Below, in pieces: positions 49,722-58,779 of a stretch of 64,000 nucleotides of DNA. The DNA is from UBA2108 sp963925495 (GTDB taxonomy: Bacteria; Bacteroidota; Bacteroidia; Flavobacteriales_G; Salibacteraceae). Both the position numbers and the translations under genes were made by a program. The stretch lies in assembly GCA_963925495.1 (NCBI GenBank), contig CAWUST010000010.1, positions 42,833-106,832 of the forward strand. Reading direction: 5' to 3'. Every line of letters begins with the position of its first letter. Positions within the stretch are counted from its first letter, which is position 1. The notes beneath the pieces are model-generated. The model was not told the DNA's origin, made no database searches, and saw only the letters and a list, made by a program, of their open reading frames with translations.

Positions 49722-50819
49722 CTATTGAATTATTATTTTTTTTGAGAAAATTTCACGTCCTCTCCCGTTTTTAGCGATTAAAAAATAGGTGCCTTTTGTT
49801 AAATCTGAGATCCAAATTGATTGGATGTCTGAAGTTTTCCGCAAAACCCCTAGTGCATCATAAATTTCCACAATTGAAAAATAAATACCTCTCAATTGTA
49901 TATAATCGGAAGTAGGATTGGGATATATACGAGCTGCCTTTGGATCAATAATATTAATATTAAGTGGGGACTGATTAAGTCTGTAGAGGGCTGGAGTTCC
50001 ACTAGCGTTTATCTCTGCTGTAAGGTAGTATTGATTGGCTTCGAAGGAAGTTATGCCTTCTATTTGAATTGATGAGCCGCCTGGTGTATTTAGCAGGTAA
50101 CGATTAATTGTTCCATTCGAAAAATAATTTGAAGTAAAACCACTAATCTCTGCAATAAAAGGATCGGTAAATGTATAGCCAGTGAGTAAAATAGTATTTG
50201 CTATCTGATCATAAATACCACCAGTTATTAGCCCTTGAACGTCTATACTGTCTATTTTTTCTATTTGGTAAGTCCCAGGTGTTTTTGGTAAAACGTAGAT
50301 ATTAGTCCAGTTATTACCCCAGTTTTTAGTGAAAATGAATAAGCTATCGTTGTAAGAAATGATCGATTCTGCGTCAAAATTTGTAGAAAATAAACGTGGA
50401 TTAAAATCGGTTTGATCTAAATAAGAAAAGTTGATGATATCCACGGTAACAGTGTCGTTAGGAGTCATTAAGTAATCTGAAATTAGCAAGCGATAAATTT
50501 TCAGATCAGTTCTCGAACCGCTGTTATTTCCGAAATCCCCGATGTATATATATGAACTGTCATGGCAAATATCTTCCCAGTCAGTATTTGTAGCGTTTTT
50601 GATTGTAACAGAACGGGTAACATTTCCAGAGACGCTATCTAATTCATAAAGAATAGGGGGGCCGCCAGAATCATTATGCGTAATAAGTCTTCCGTCTAAA
50701 TTAATTAAGCCCGAGGTTTCTTCTATAGAATCTTGAAGAGTTGTTACGAGTGTTAATTGTTGTCCAAAACATAATGACGGTAATATAGTCACAAACAATA
50801 AGATGATTTTTAATTTCAT
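49722..50819 (-). CDS. T9SS-secreted protein with a propeller-like domain
   Basis: This 365-residue protein has a signal peptide (MKLKIILLFVTILPSLCFGQ), a beta-rich region (TSGLINLDGRLITHNDSGGP; TDWEDICHDSSYIYIGDFGN) resembling YncE/phytase-like propellers, and a C-terminal type A sorting domain starting ARIYPNPTSDYIQLRG (~290-305) and ending YFLIAKNGRGREIFSKKIII. The sorting domain directs secretion through the type IX system and surface attachment. It follows the truncated YdeI-like gene by 2 bp, so it may have replaced that gene's 3' end. Confidence 0.8.
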   Translation of the reverse strand: MKLKIILLFVTILPSLCFGQQLTLVTTLQDSIEETSGLINLDGRLITHNDSGGPPILYELDSVSGNVTRSVTIKNATNTDWEDICHDSSYIYIGDFGNNSGSRTDLKIYRLLISDYLMTPNDTVTVDIINFSYLDQTDFNPRLFSTNFDAESIISYNDSLFIFTKNWGNNWTNIYVLPKTPGTYQIEKIDSIDVQGLITGGIYDQIANTILLTGYTFTDPFIAEISGFTSNYFSNGTINRYLLNTPGGSSIQIEGITSFEANQYYLTAEINASGTPALYRLNQSPLNINIIDPKAARIYPNPTSDYIQLRGIYFSIVEIYDALGVLRKTSDIQSIWISDLTKGTYFLIAKNGRGREIFSKKIIIQ

Positions 50820-50821
50820 AA

Positions 50822-51056
50822 TTAAGCTGGTTGTGTGTTTTCGGTTTGTTGAACTAAAATATTTTTTGAATCATTCAACAACGTTCTTTTGTTAAAAAGA
50901 ATAGCACAATAATCCTTGAATTCGTGAATTAATAAGATGTTTTTATCTGAATAACAAGGGTGCATCCATTTAAAATATTCGGTCAATCCACAATTGGCTA
51001 TTAATTTCACGAAGTGTTGACAATTCCTTTTTCCATTTTTCAATTTCTTGGTTCAT
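50822..51056 (-). pseudogene. YdeI/DUF1801-family protein, frameshifted and 3'-truncated
   Basis: ATG 51056 starts MNQEIEKWKKELSTLREI, and a shift of frame leads to CGLTEYFKWMHPCYSDKNIL then LIHEFKDYCAILFNKRTLLN and ILVQQTENTQPA, where it stops. The intact family reads ...LTEEFKWGQPCYT...LIHGFKEYCALLFFKGALL...QTENVQAARQIRF and continues for ~60 more residues. This copy therefore has one frameshift near the N-terminus and has lost its C-terminal third, exactly where the T9SS gene begins. Confidence 0.7.
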
Positions 51057-51121
51057 TTATTATCTAATTTTAGTTTTTTATTTATGTAACTTATTTGTTA
51101 GCAACAGTTTTCATCATTCAT

Positions 51122-52894
51122 TCAAAATGAATTGGTTTTCACAACCCTTTCCACGCTGGATTTGTTATTGGAGAAATTAATGACTATCAAGTAAACCCCA
51201 TTTTCCCATCTTGTTGTGTTAATTATATTTGACAATCCAACATTTCTTTGGTAATGAATCTCTTGTCCTATTGAATTAATTACCTTCAAATTTTTTATGA
51301 AATGGGAACTTTCTATTGCCATTTCAGGCTGAACTGGATTCGGGAAAATCACTACTTTTTCTTTTGTTTCAAAATTTTCCTTAATACCTAACGAAGGATT
51401 GCCACAGGTATTGCTAAAAATAGATTCGGAATCGTACCTATAATAGGCAGGTATGGAAGCTGTACCCATTATGTTTGGAGTGCCAATTCTAGCCCATTGG
51501 CTCATTGGGATAAAATCTGGCTTTTCCATATAAGCATAGCTTGAATCGATTAATGCATATGTTCCTATAGGATGAATTGTTCCCTTATTGTTGTTTCCAT
51601 ATATAAAATGACCGCTCCCTTGTATTGTGTAATTAACTAAGCTGTATGGAAAGTTAGTGTTTGGAATCTCATTGCCCAATAAATTTTGATTTGGTGAATT
51701 GCTCGCACTAAAGAATATGCCAAAGCCCTCTGCCTTGTTCCTAAAAATGGTATTATAAGGGCCATTGGGTCCGTGTGAATCGTCAATAACAATATTCTGA
51801 CAGATGTTTTGTTCAAATAAGTTAGCGTATGGATAATTACCATGTAAAACCATATCTCCGGCTGCATTATTTGGATTTGAATCCCAGTAAGGATCGAAAG
51901 AGTAATTATAGGCAAAGACGTTGCCATTAGCACCAGACTGTACAATCATTGAGTGGCGTAGATGTTCGAAAATGTTGTTTTCAATGAGGCATTCATTAGT
52001 GGTAGATTCAAGCATGACACCATATGCACGGCCACCACCACCATAACCAAACGCATGATGGAAATATGATTTTGAAATATAAAGATTTGAAGAGCGTGTT
52101 GCTTGTATATGACTAAATGTACAGTTTTCAGATTCTATACCGTTTACCCAACAATTAACGGCATAAGTGAAATCAATATTGCTCGATTGTTCAGGAGAAG
52201 TATCATCAATGCGTTTAATCTTAAGGCATTCTATACCCACATTTTCTACTGGAATAATTTTAACTATGTATGGAGAACGGGTAGTGTCAAAATTCATACG
52301 TAAAGGAGATTCGAGTACGATTTCATTATTGAAAATATTTTTGATTTTAATAATTTGACCTACAGTATTTTTTGCCCATGAAGAAGTCACCAGGTCGCTA
52401 TCCTGCTGCACGATTTGCACCCAGTTTCCAGTTGAAAAACTTCCAGGGTCAGATACGATTATAGAACTACTGTCTTTAGCTGCAAATTCTATTAGGGACG
52501 AGGTATCCGAGGAAATTGATGAGCCTTGAATTCTAAACGAATGGCTTGTTCCGCCTAAATTCATCGTAAAAACAGTATTGTCAGCGCCTTGCCCTTTAAT
52601 AATAACATTACTTGGAATGTTTATCGTGTTATTAAATAAGTAATTGCCTGTTTGGTAATTTAGAATTGCCCCAGGCCCAGAAATAGATAATAATACATTG
52701 GCAAGAATAGAATCATTAGGTGCTACACCATCGCCAATGGCACCTTGAGCTAGCATGTCTATTTCTATAAAGTCAATTGTTGTTGAGTCACGCAAACCTG
52801 CAAGAGTCCAATCAACACTGCGTGAAGGAACTAAAGTTTGTGAAAATGCACTTAGTTGCAATAACAGAAATAATAAAGTATATGTCCATTTCAT
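51122..52894 (-). CDS. T9SS-secreted right-handed beta-helix protein (pectate-lyase-like)
   Basis: This 590-residue protein has a signal peptide (MKWTYTLLFLLLQLSAFS), an N-terminal pectate-lyase-3-type start (IDMLAQGAIGDGVAPNDSIL, ~46-65, then GAILNYQTGNYLF and IIKGQGADNTVF), a series of parallel-beta-helix coils rich in Asn (ECLIENNIFEHLRHSMIVQS; GNVFAYNYSFDPYWDSN) and a C-terminal type A sorting domain (KEKVVIFPNPVQPEMAIESS, ~508-527). It is likely a secreted polysaccharide-binding or degrading protein at the cell surface. Catalytic residues cannot be fixed from sequence alone. Confidence 0.82.
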   Translation of the reverse strand: MKWTYTLLFLLLQLSAFSQTLVPSRSVDWTLAGLRDSTTIDFIEIDMLAQGAIGDGVAPNDSILANVLLSISGPGAILNYQTGNYLFNNTINIPSNVIIKGQGADNTVFTMNLGGTSHSFRIQGSSISSDTSSLIEFAAKDSSSIIVSDPGSFSTGNWVQIVQQDSDLVTSSWAKNTVGQIIKIKNIFNNEIVLESPLRMNFDTTRSPYIVKIIPVENVGIECLKIKRIDDTSPEQSSNIDFTYAVNCWVNGIESENCTFSHIQATRSSNLYISKSYFHHAFGYGGGGRAYGVMLESTTNECLIENNIFEHLRHSMIVQSGANGNVFAYNYSFDPYWDSNPNNAAGDMVLHGNYPYANLFEQNICQNIVIDDSHGPNGPYNTIFRNKAEGFGIFFSASNSPNQNLLGNEIPNTNFPYSLVNYTIQGSGHFIYGNNNKGTIHPIGTYALIDSSYAYMEKPDFIPMSQWARIGTPNIMGTASIPAYYRYDSESIFSNTCGNPSLGIKENFETKEKVVIFPNPVQPEMAIESSHFIKNLKVINSIGQEIHYQRNVGLSNIINTTRWENGVYLIVINFSNNKSSVERVVKTNSF

Positions 52895-53165
52895 TTTTTA
52901 CTTTGATAAAAATACTAGGTTAATTATGCCTAAAGTCTAGTATAAGAAACATAGGGCAATAAATAAGCACTTTCGTTTCGGTTTATTAAAAAACCAAATA
53001 TAAATATTTTGCTTTTATTTTCTTTTAAAAACTAAATCAAAGATTTAGCGATGTTAATTTATTGTTCTGAACGTTCAATTTACTACTAAAACCGGCATTA
53101 ACTATAGCCCCCTTGTTAGGCACTTTTCTTATTTTAAATCAGACAATATTTTGTCTAAATTACTT
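52895..53165. other. Intergenic stretch between the beta-helix gene and the FkbM pseudogene
   Basis: About 270 bp of AT-rich DNA. A short inverted repeat GGTTT/AAACC lies near 52979-52996. No gene, RNA or strong terminator seen. It should hold the promoter of the beta-helix gene. Confidence 0.35.
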
Positions 53166-53877
53166 TTACTTCTTTCTAGCATATAACATAGCTATACCAG
53201 AAGGATAATTCTTAGATTACAGAAAAATTATTATGGTCAAGTAATTTTATCATCTTATCAACTGTATTCTCAGCAAAAGGATGACACTCCATTATAATTT
53301 TATTTACTCGTTTTAAAATAGCTTCGTTTTTCTCTAAAATATTAAATTCTACTCCTTCACCATCTAATTTTAAGAAATCGATTTTGTTTATTTTTTCTTC
53401 TTCACAAAATTCAGATTGAGAAACTGTTGTAATCTCTACTTTGTTTTCTGAATGTGTTTTTAAAACTAAAGAATGTCCGCCTGTATTATTATCGGTGATA
53501 AGAATAAGGTTTGTTTACCTTTCTTATCTCCAACACCATCATTAAAAGCATTTTAAATTAGAACAATTGTTTATCTCTTTATGCGCTTCTAACATTTTAA
53601 AATTATCTATAAAAGGTTCAAAAGAATAAACTATACCTGTTTTTGATATAGCTGCAGCATAAACGCCAAACACTCCTATATGTGCCCCAATATCTAAAAC
53701 GGTATCTCCTTTCTCAACTTTAATCCTGTGCTTGTCGTAAATTTCTTCCATAAAAACTTCTTTTACTACAGTCCTATCCATAGTCCTAGCACGAACCCTA
53801 AATTTTAAACCATTTTTAAATTTTAAGGTTACTATTTTGTTTTTAGGTGAGAGTTTAGAAAACTGGTAACCAAACAT
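53166..53877 (-). pseudogene. FkbM-family methyltransferase with three frameshifts
   Basis: ATG 53877 opens a clear FkbM methyltransferase: VFMEEIYDKHRIKVEKGDTV, LDIGAHIGVFGVYAAAISK (SAM motif) and VYSFEPFIDNFKMLEAHKEI. The frame ends at TAA ~53542, but the protein resumes in other frames: FNDGVGDKKGKQTL; then ITDNNTGGHSLVLKTHSENK, KIDFLKLDGEGVEFNILEKN and IIMECHPFAENTVDKMIKLL; then SKNYPSGIAMLYARKK, the typical C-terminus, ending at 53166. Three single-base indels (about 53551, 53509 and 53217) explain everything. The usual DCEG(A/G)E motif has become DGEGVE. Repaired length would be ~237 residues. Confidence 0.85.
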
Positions 53878-53992
53878 ATTGGTAAGAATTTCTTTCTTTT
53901 ATAGAAAAGTTTTAGTAAAAATACTCTTTAAAGGGTGAAATAAAAGATATTACATACTAATTTAAAGGGGTAACCCTATAATCGAAATCAAC

Positions 53993-55747
53993 CTAAAAGA
54001 AATTCACAAATCCAAAATGGATCTTCGATCCTCTAAACAAAACGGGATTGCTAAACTGTTTGCCCAATGCGTAATTCAAGGAAAATATGCCAATGTTGGT
54101 TTCAAAGCTAATTCCTGCTCCAAATCCAATTGGAGTATCTGTCACCAATGTATTGCCAACTTGGTTTTCGTACCAAGCTTGCTCAAAAAACAAACTCAAA
54201 TAAGAATTTTGTTCCAATAAAAATCGGTACTCAATGGTGCCTATAAAATAGGAAGATGCAAAAATGGACTCTTCGTCAAAACCTCTTAATGTCTTTAATC
54301 CGCCGATTCTGTGGAGCTCGTTGGTGAACAATTCGTTATTAATTACAGTTGCTGCTTTACCACCCAACATAACCGTATGGCGGCTTAAAAATGGAACAAA
54401 AACTCTTGCTTTTATATTACCATTGTAGCTGTTGCTTTTTAAAACTAACGAATCATAAACTTCTGGATTTATGGATGGGTTTTGTCTTATTTCGCGGTTT
54501 CCAAATGCGGCTTTTGCATCAAAGTCAAATCCTTTTCTAGGATTTAGCCTGTAATCCAATTCGTACACTTTTCCTCCAATTCCGAAGGAGCTATTTCTTA
54601 CATCTGCATATTTGGGTAACTCGGTGGCAATGTCCAGGTCATGGGTGGATATTAAATTGGATTGATCCTTTTGCCAAAACACTTCTACGAAGTCACCTCC
54701 TCTAAAAATATACTGAAGGCTCAAATTTGTAGTAACGGTATTGAAGGTGGTATCGCGTCGGTATATTTTTATGCTTGCTTCCGCTCCAAATGGTGTGTTG
54801 AATAAAAATGGATACCTCAATCGTCCAAATATTTCTTGTGTTTGAGTTTGAAGGCGCTTCCAATTCATTTCAATATCTTCCCCTTTCCCAAAAGCATTTT
54901 TAAGGTATGTTTTTAAATCGCCGGTGACCAATAATTTGCCTGTGTTTTCATCGGGCAGAAATCCAATTATTCCATCGAAATAGTTCGCTTTTTCATGATT
55001 TAAATAAAGAGTTAATGAAGTTCTGTCAGCATAAAAATGAATTTCTGAAGCTTGAATGGAGTTTACAAATGGGAGCTCTTTCATTCTTGTTTCAATTTCC
55101 CTAATTTGTTTTTCATTGTAAAGTTGGCCTTTCTTTATTCCAATATAATTAAATATATATTTACGAGTAAGCTTAACACTTCCGAGTATTTTAATAGTGT
55201 CAATGGTTATTTTTTTGTGTTTTTGAAGGTAAAGGTTTGCGGTTACTTCATTTTTTGTAATATCGACGCTATCCAGCATAATACTGGCGAAAGGGTGTCC
55301 GTTATTTTCATAATAGGTAATAATGTCATTGAATAATTTTCGCACTTCACCAAATGACATTGGCTGATTAAAATAGAGTCTATCTCTAAAACCAATTTTA
55401 CTTAAAACTCCCTCATCTACGTTTCCCGGTTTTAAATTTTTCCATTGGTAACTTTTCCCTAATTTTATGTCGTAGAGAATAGTGGTATTTTTTTTTTCTG
55501 TTTTTACAATTTCGGCTTCAATAAATCCAGAGGCATATACTTGGTTTAAAATTTTGTTTTTTTCACGACCCAAATTATTAGCAACAATTGCTCTTTTTGG
55601 AACCTTTATTTTTTTTGAATCGAACTTATTCGGGGCATCTAAGTAATTTACTTGAATCAGATATGTGCTAGAATCTACCGGAATATTACTTTGCGAAAAC
55701 AAGGTAATCGACCACAAAAAGGAGAATAAAAATAAAAAGTACTTCAA
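53993..55747 (-). CDS. Omp85-superfamily outer-membrane protein (BamA/TamA-like)
   Basis: This 584-residue protein starts with a signal peptide (MKYFLFLFSFLWSITLFS), then two or three POTRA-like repeats (IDTIKILGSVKLTRKYIFNY, ~179-198; EIETRMKELPFVNSIQASEI) and a C-terminal 16-strand barrel with GGLKTLRGFDEESIFASSYF (~495-514), the conserved lid-lock-like RGF motif, ending in KIHFGFVNFF. BamA has five POTRA domains over ~800 residues, so this shorter form is closer to TamA/ShlB-type proteins. It probably assists assembly or export of outer-membrane proteins. Confidence 0.82.
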   Translation of the reverse strand: MKYFLFLFSFLWSITLFSQSNIPVDSSTYLIQVNYLDAPNKFDSKKIKVPKRAIVANNLGREKNKILNQVYASGFIEAEIVKTEKKNTTILYDIKLGKSYQWKNLKPGNVDEGVLSKIGFRDRLYFNQPMSFGEVRKLFNDIITYYENNGHPFASIMLDSVDITKNEVTANLYLQKHKKITIDTIKILGSVKLTRKYIFNYIGIKKGQLYNEKQIREIETRMKELPFVNSIQASEIHFYADRTSLTLYLNHEKANYFDGIIGFLPDENTGKLLVTGDLKTYLKNAFGKGEDIEMNWKRLQTQTQEIFGRLRYPFLFNTPFGAEASIKIYRRDTTFNTVTTNLSLQYIFRGGDFVEVFWQKDQSNLISTHDLDIATELPKYADVRNSSFGIGGKVYELDYRLNPRKGFDFDAKAAFGNREIRQNPSINPEVYDSLVLKSNSYNGNIKARVFVPFLSRHTVMLGGKAATVINNELFTNELHRIGGLKTLRGFDEESIFASSYFIGTIEYRFLLEQNSYLSLFFEQAWYENQVGNTLVTDTPIGFGAGISFETNIGIFSLNYALGKQFSNPVLFRGSKIHFGFVNFF

Positions 55748-55941
55748 CTGCGTTTTTTAGGTTTTTAGAACGATATTCGAATTAAATATTGCCTCAAAAT
55801 TAAGAAATCAATGTCTAAAATGGGCATTCCATTGACTTGTAAAGTGTATGAACAATTGTTAAGAACTTAAGTGCATAAGTAATTTGAATTTAAGAAGCGT
55901 TTCGGAAGCTTTATTCCGTTCTTTAAACATTAATTTGTTCC

Positions 55942-57465
55942 ATGGACAATATCAAAAAATTTAATTACAAAAATCAAAAGTCAGGTTCGGCTTCTCAGCT
56001 CTCATCTGCTGGGTTAGATATGGGCAAGTTACCTCCACAGGCTTTGGATTTAGAGGAAGCTGTACTGGGCGCAATGATGCTCGAGAAAAGTGCGGTTGAC
56101 GATGTAATTGATATTGTAAAAATGGAGAGTTTTTACAAAGAAGCTCACCAAAAAATATTTGAAGCCATAACTAAACTTTTTCAAAATAATGAACCGATAG
56201 ATATTCTAACAGTAACTCAGCAATTAAAAAAAGATGACCAATTAGTATCTGTTGGTGGTGCCTATTATATTTCTCAACTTACCAACCGTGTTGCATCCAC
56301 TGCCAATGTAGAATACCATGCAAGAATTGTTTCTCAAAAACACTTGCTTCGAGAATTAATTCGAATAAGTAACACTACTATAAAAGGGGCTTATGATGAT
56401 ACCTCTGATGTATTTGAATTATTAGATTTCACAGAAACACAACTTTTTGGTCTTGCAGAAGGTCACCTAAAACGTTCTTCTGAAAAAATGCACGATTTAA
56501 TTTATCAAGCTATTCAACAAATAGAAGAAGCGGGTAAAAAAGAAGGCGGTGTATCTGGAGTTGAAACCGGGTTTCGCGATTTGGATCAAATAACTGCTGG
56601 ATTTCAGCCTGCTGATATGGTTGTAATTGCTGCCAGACCGGGTATGGGAAAAACAGCTTTTGTATTGTCCATGGCTAGAAATACAGCTGTTGAATTTGGA
56701 AAAGGTGTTGCTGTATTTTCCTTGGAGATGTCTGCCGTTCAATTAATTAATAGACTTATTGCAAGTGAAACTGGGCTGAGCGCAGAAAAATTAAAAAAGG
56801 GTAATCTAGAACAGCACGAATGGGAGCAACTTAATGCTAAAATTAGTAAGCTCTCTGAAGCACCATTATTTATTGATGATACTCCAGCTCTTTCGGTTTT
56901 TGAATTACGTGCAAAATGTAGAAGATTAAAAAACCAACACGATATTCAAATGATAGTTATCGATTATTTACAATTGATGACAACTGGTGGAAATGATGGA
57001 AATAGAGAGCAGGAAATATCAACGATATCTCGTTCCATTAAAAGTATTGCCAAAGAATTGAATGTGCCAATTATTGCGCTATCCCAATTGAGTAGAGCAG
57101 TTGAAACTAGGGGCGGAGAAAAACGACCAATGCTTTCCGATCTTAGAGAGTCTGGTGCAATTGAGCAAGATGCCGATATGGTTATGTTTATTTATCGTCC
57201 TGCCTATTACGGAATAATGGAAGATGAAGATGGCGCGCCGACGGATGACTTGGGAGAATTGATTGTTGCCAAACACAGAAATGGAAGTTTGGATACCGTG
57301 AAAATGAAATTTATTCCTCACTTGGCTAAATTTACAAACCGCGAAGAATACGGTGATTCTGGTTTGAGTGCTTTAACTCCTATGAATTCTGATTTTGATA
57401 ACCCAGGTAGTATGATTATGGGGTCTAAACTGAATGAAGATGATGATGCGGATGCACCTTTTTAA
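55942..57465 (+). CDS. dnaB: Replicative DNA helicase DnaB
   Basis: This 507-residue hexameric 5'-3' helicase has the primase-interacting N-terminal domain (PPQALDLEEAVLGAMMLEKS, ~31-50) and a RecA-like motor with Walker A AARPGMGKTAFVLSMARN (~230-247), FSLEMSAVQLINRLIASETG, Walker B IQMIVIDYLQLM (~335-346) and LSQLSRAVETRGGEKRPMLS, DLRESGAIEQDADMVMFIYR. No intein interrupts it. The C-terminus has an acidic tail (NEDDDADAPF). Single gene, divergent from the Omp85 gene. Confidence 0.97.
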   Translation: MDNIKKFNYKNQKSGSASQLSSAGLDMGKLPPQALDLEEAVLGAMMLEKSAVDDVIDIVKMESFYKEAHQKIFEAITKLFQNNEPIDILTVTQQLKKDDQLVSVGGAYYISQLTNRVASTANVEYHARIVSQKHLLRELIRISNTTIKGAYDDTSDVFELLDFTETQLFGLAEGHLKRSSEKMHDLIYQAIQQIEEAGKKEGGVSGVETGFRDLDQITAGFQPADMVVIAARPGMGKTAFVLSMARNTAVEFGKGVAVFSLEMSAVQLINRLIASETGLSAEKLKKGNLEQHEWEQLNAKISKLSEAPLFIDDTPALSVFELRAKCRRLKNQHDIQMIVIDYLQLMTTGGNDGNREQEISTISRSIKSIAKELNVPIIALSQLSRAVETRGGEKRPMLSDLRESGAIEQDADMVMFIYRPAYYGIMEDEDGAPTDDLGELIVAKHRNGSLDTVKMKFIPHLAKFTNREEYGDSGLSALTPMNSDFDNPGSMIMGSKLNEDDDADAPF

Positions 57466-57485
57466 ATAAGAGTAATTACTAAAAT

Positions 57486-58577
57486 TTATTCTTTTTTATC
57501 TTCTGCAGATTCGTCCCCAGAAGTTCTGTCTTCTAAATAAACTTTAATTATTCTTCCATCGTTTCCTGCTAGCCAGCCAAGTTTACCATTTGGACTAAAA
57601 GTAATTGTATTAGCACCACCTGTTTTTGCGCTTTTCCAATGAATCCCCTTGTCATTAGAGTAGTCTGTACCATTAGGCCCTGTTGTAATTACCCATTCTG
57701 TATTTGGAATAAATTTTACGGCACTTCGGTAACCATTTGGTGGATTTTTAGTGGAAATTTCCCAGTGCAAACCTTTATCGTGTGAAGTGGCTGCTACTAA
57801 ATTATGATTGTCTTTTTTCTCCCAATCCCCACCAACTACAATTCCATTTCCATTTTTATCTATGTCTATGGAATATACTCCTCGGTTTTCGTCTCCATTT
57901 CCAAGTCCGGTTAAGTAAAAATCCCAGTTTTCTCCTTTATCGTGACTATAAATTAATCTACCTCTGGGAGAACCTAATCCAATATAAGCCTCCGATTCTC
58001 CATGAGTTATAATACTTGTTCCGCTTGCGGCAAAACCACCTTCTTTTTCAATGGCATCCGGCAGCCTCAATTCTGGAAGAAGACTCCATGATTTTCCAGC
58101 ATCGTAAGTCTTAAGAATAATTATTTTATTGTCAATGGCATCACCAAAAGCCAGTCCTTCATTTTTATTGAAAAACGCAATGCCATCTAAAAATATATCT
58201 GGGTGGTCGTTAGAATAGGTAAGAAGCCATGTTTTTCCACCATCTTCAGTTTTGAAAATTTTAGCAGGGCTTCCCACACCCATTGCAACCGCATTATCTT
58301 CATCAAAAGCTTCAATGTCTCTTAAATCCGATTTGTCATGACCCGGAATCACTAATTTTTTCCAAGTATTTCCTCCGTCGGTAGTTTTCAATATGGTGCC
58401 ATTGCTTCCTGAAATCCAACAAACTTTTTCACTTGGCGATGAGCTTCCTCTAAAGTGAGAAACGACTTCTGTTTTTACTAATTCAAATGAATAAGGAAAT
58501 GCTACGGATTTGTTTTCTGTTTTACATGCACTTAATAACAAAAAGATAGATAATAAGCAAAGAGTGAGTCTAGACAT
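57486..58577 (-). CDS. Ycf48-like beta-propeller lipoprotein with Asp-box repeats
   Basis: This 363-residue protein has a lipoprotein signal (LCLLSIFLLLSAC, lipobox Cys ~18) and at least six Asp-box (BNR-like) repeats: TTDGGNTW, TEDGGKTW, TYDAGKSW, SHDKGENW, SHDKGLHW and SNDKGIHW. These form a propeller like that of Ycf48, a photosystem II assembly factor in cyanobacteria. In Bacteroidota it is frequently annotated 'oxidoreductase', for which I see no active site. Its 3' end lies 20 bp from dnaB, convergent. Confidence 0.8.
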   Translation of the reverse strand: MSRLTLCLLSIFLLLSACKTENKSVAFPYSFELVKTEVVSHFRGSSSPSEKVCWISGSNGTILKTTDGGNTWKKLVIPGHDKSDLRDIEAFDEDNAVAMGVGSPAKIFKTEDGGKTWLLTYSNDHPDIFLDGIAFFNKNEGLAFGDAIDNKIIILKTYDAGKSWSLLPELRLPDAIEKEGGFAASGTSIITHGESEAYIGLGSPRGRLIYSHDKGENWDFYLTGLGNGDENRGVYSIDIDKNGNGIVVGGDWEKKDNHNLVAATSHDKGLHWEISTKNPPNGYRSAVKFIPNTEWVITTGPNGTDYSNDKGIHWKSAKTGGANTITFSPNGKLGWLAGNDGRIIKVYLEDRTSGDESAEDKKE

Positions 58578-58779
58578 AAATTAAAAGTTAAATCCAAGAT
58601 TAAGTTTCAAATGTAAGATTTGAATGCCAATATATAGACAGATGAATAAGGATAAAAGATCGAAAAATGTGCATTTAAAACTCAATAAAAACGTATAAAT
58701 TCGTCGCCATCCATTTTAGTATGGGAATGTGGACCTAAAAGTAAAATAGTTAGTAAAAAATAAATAAGGAAATTAGGAA

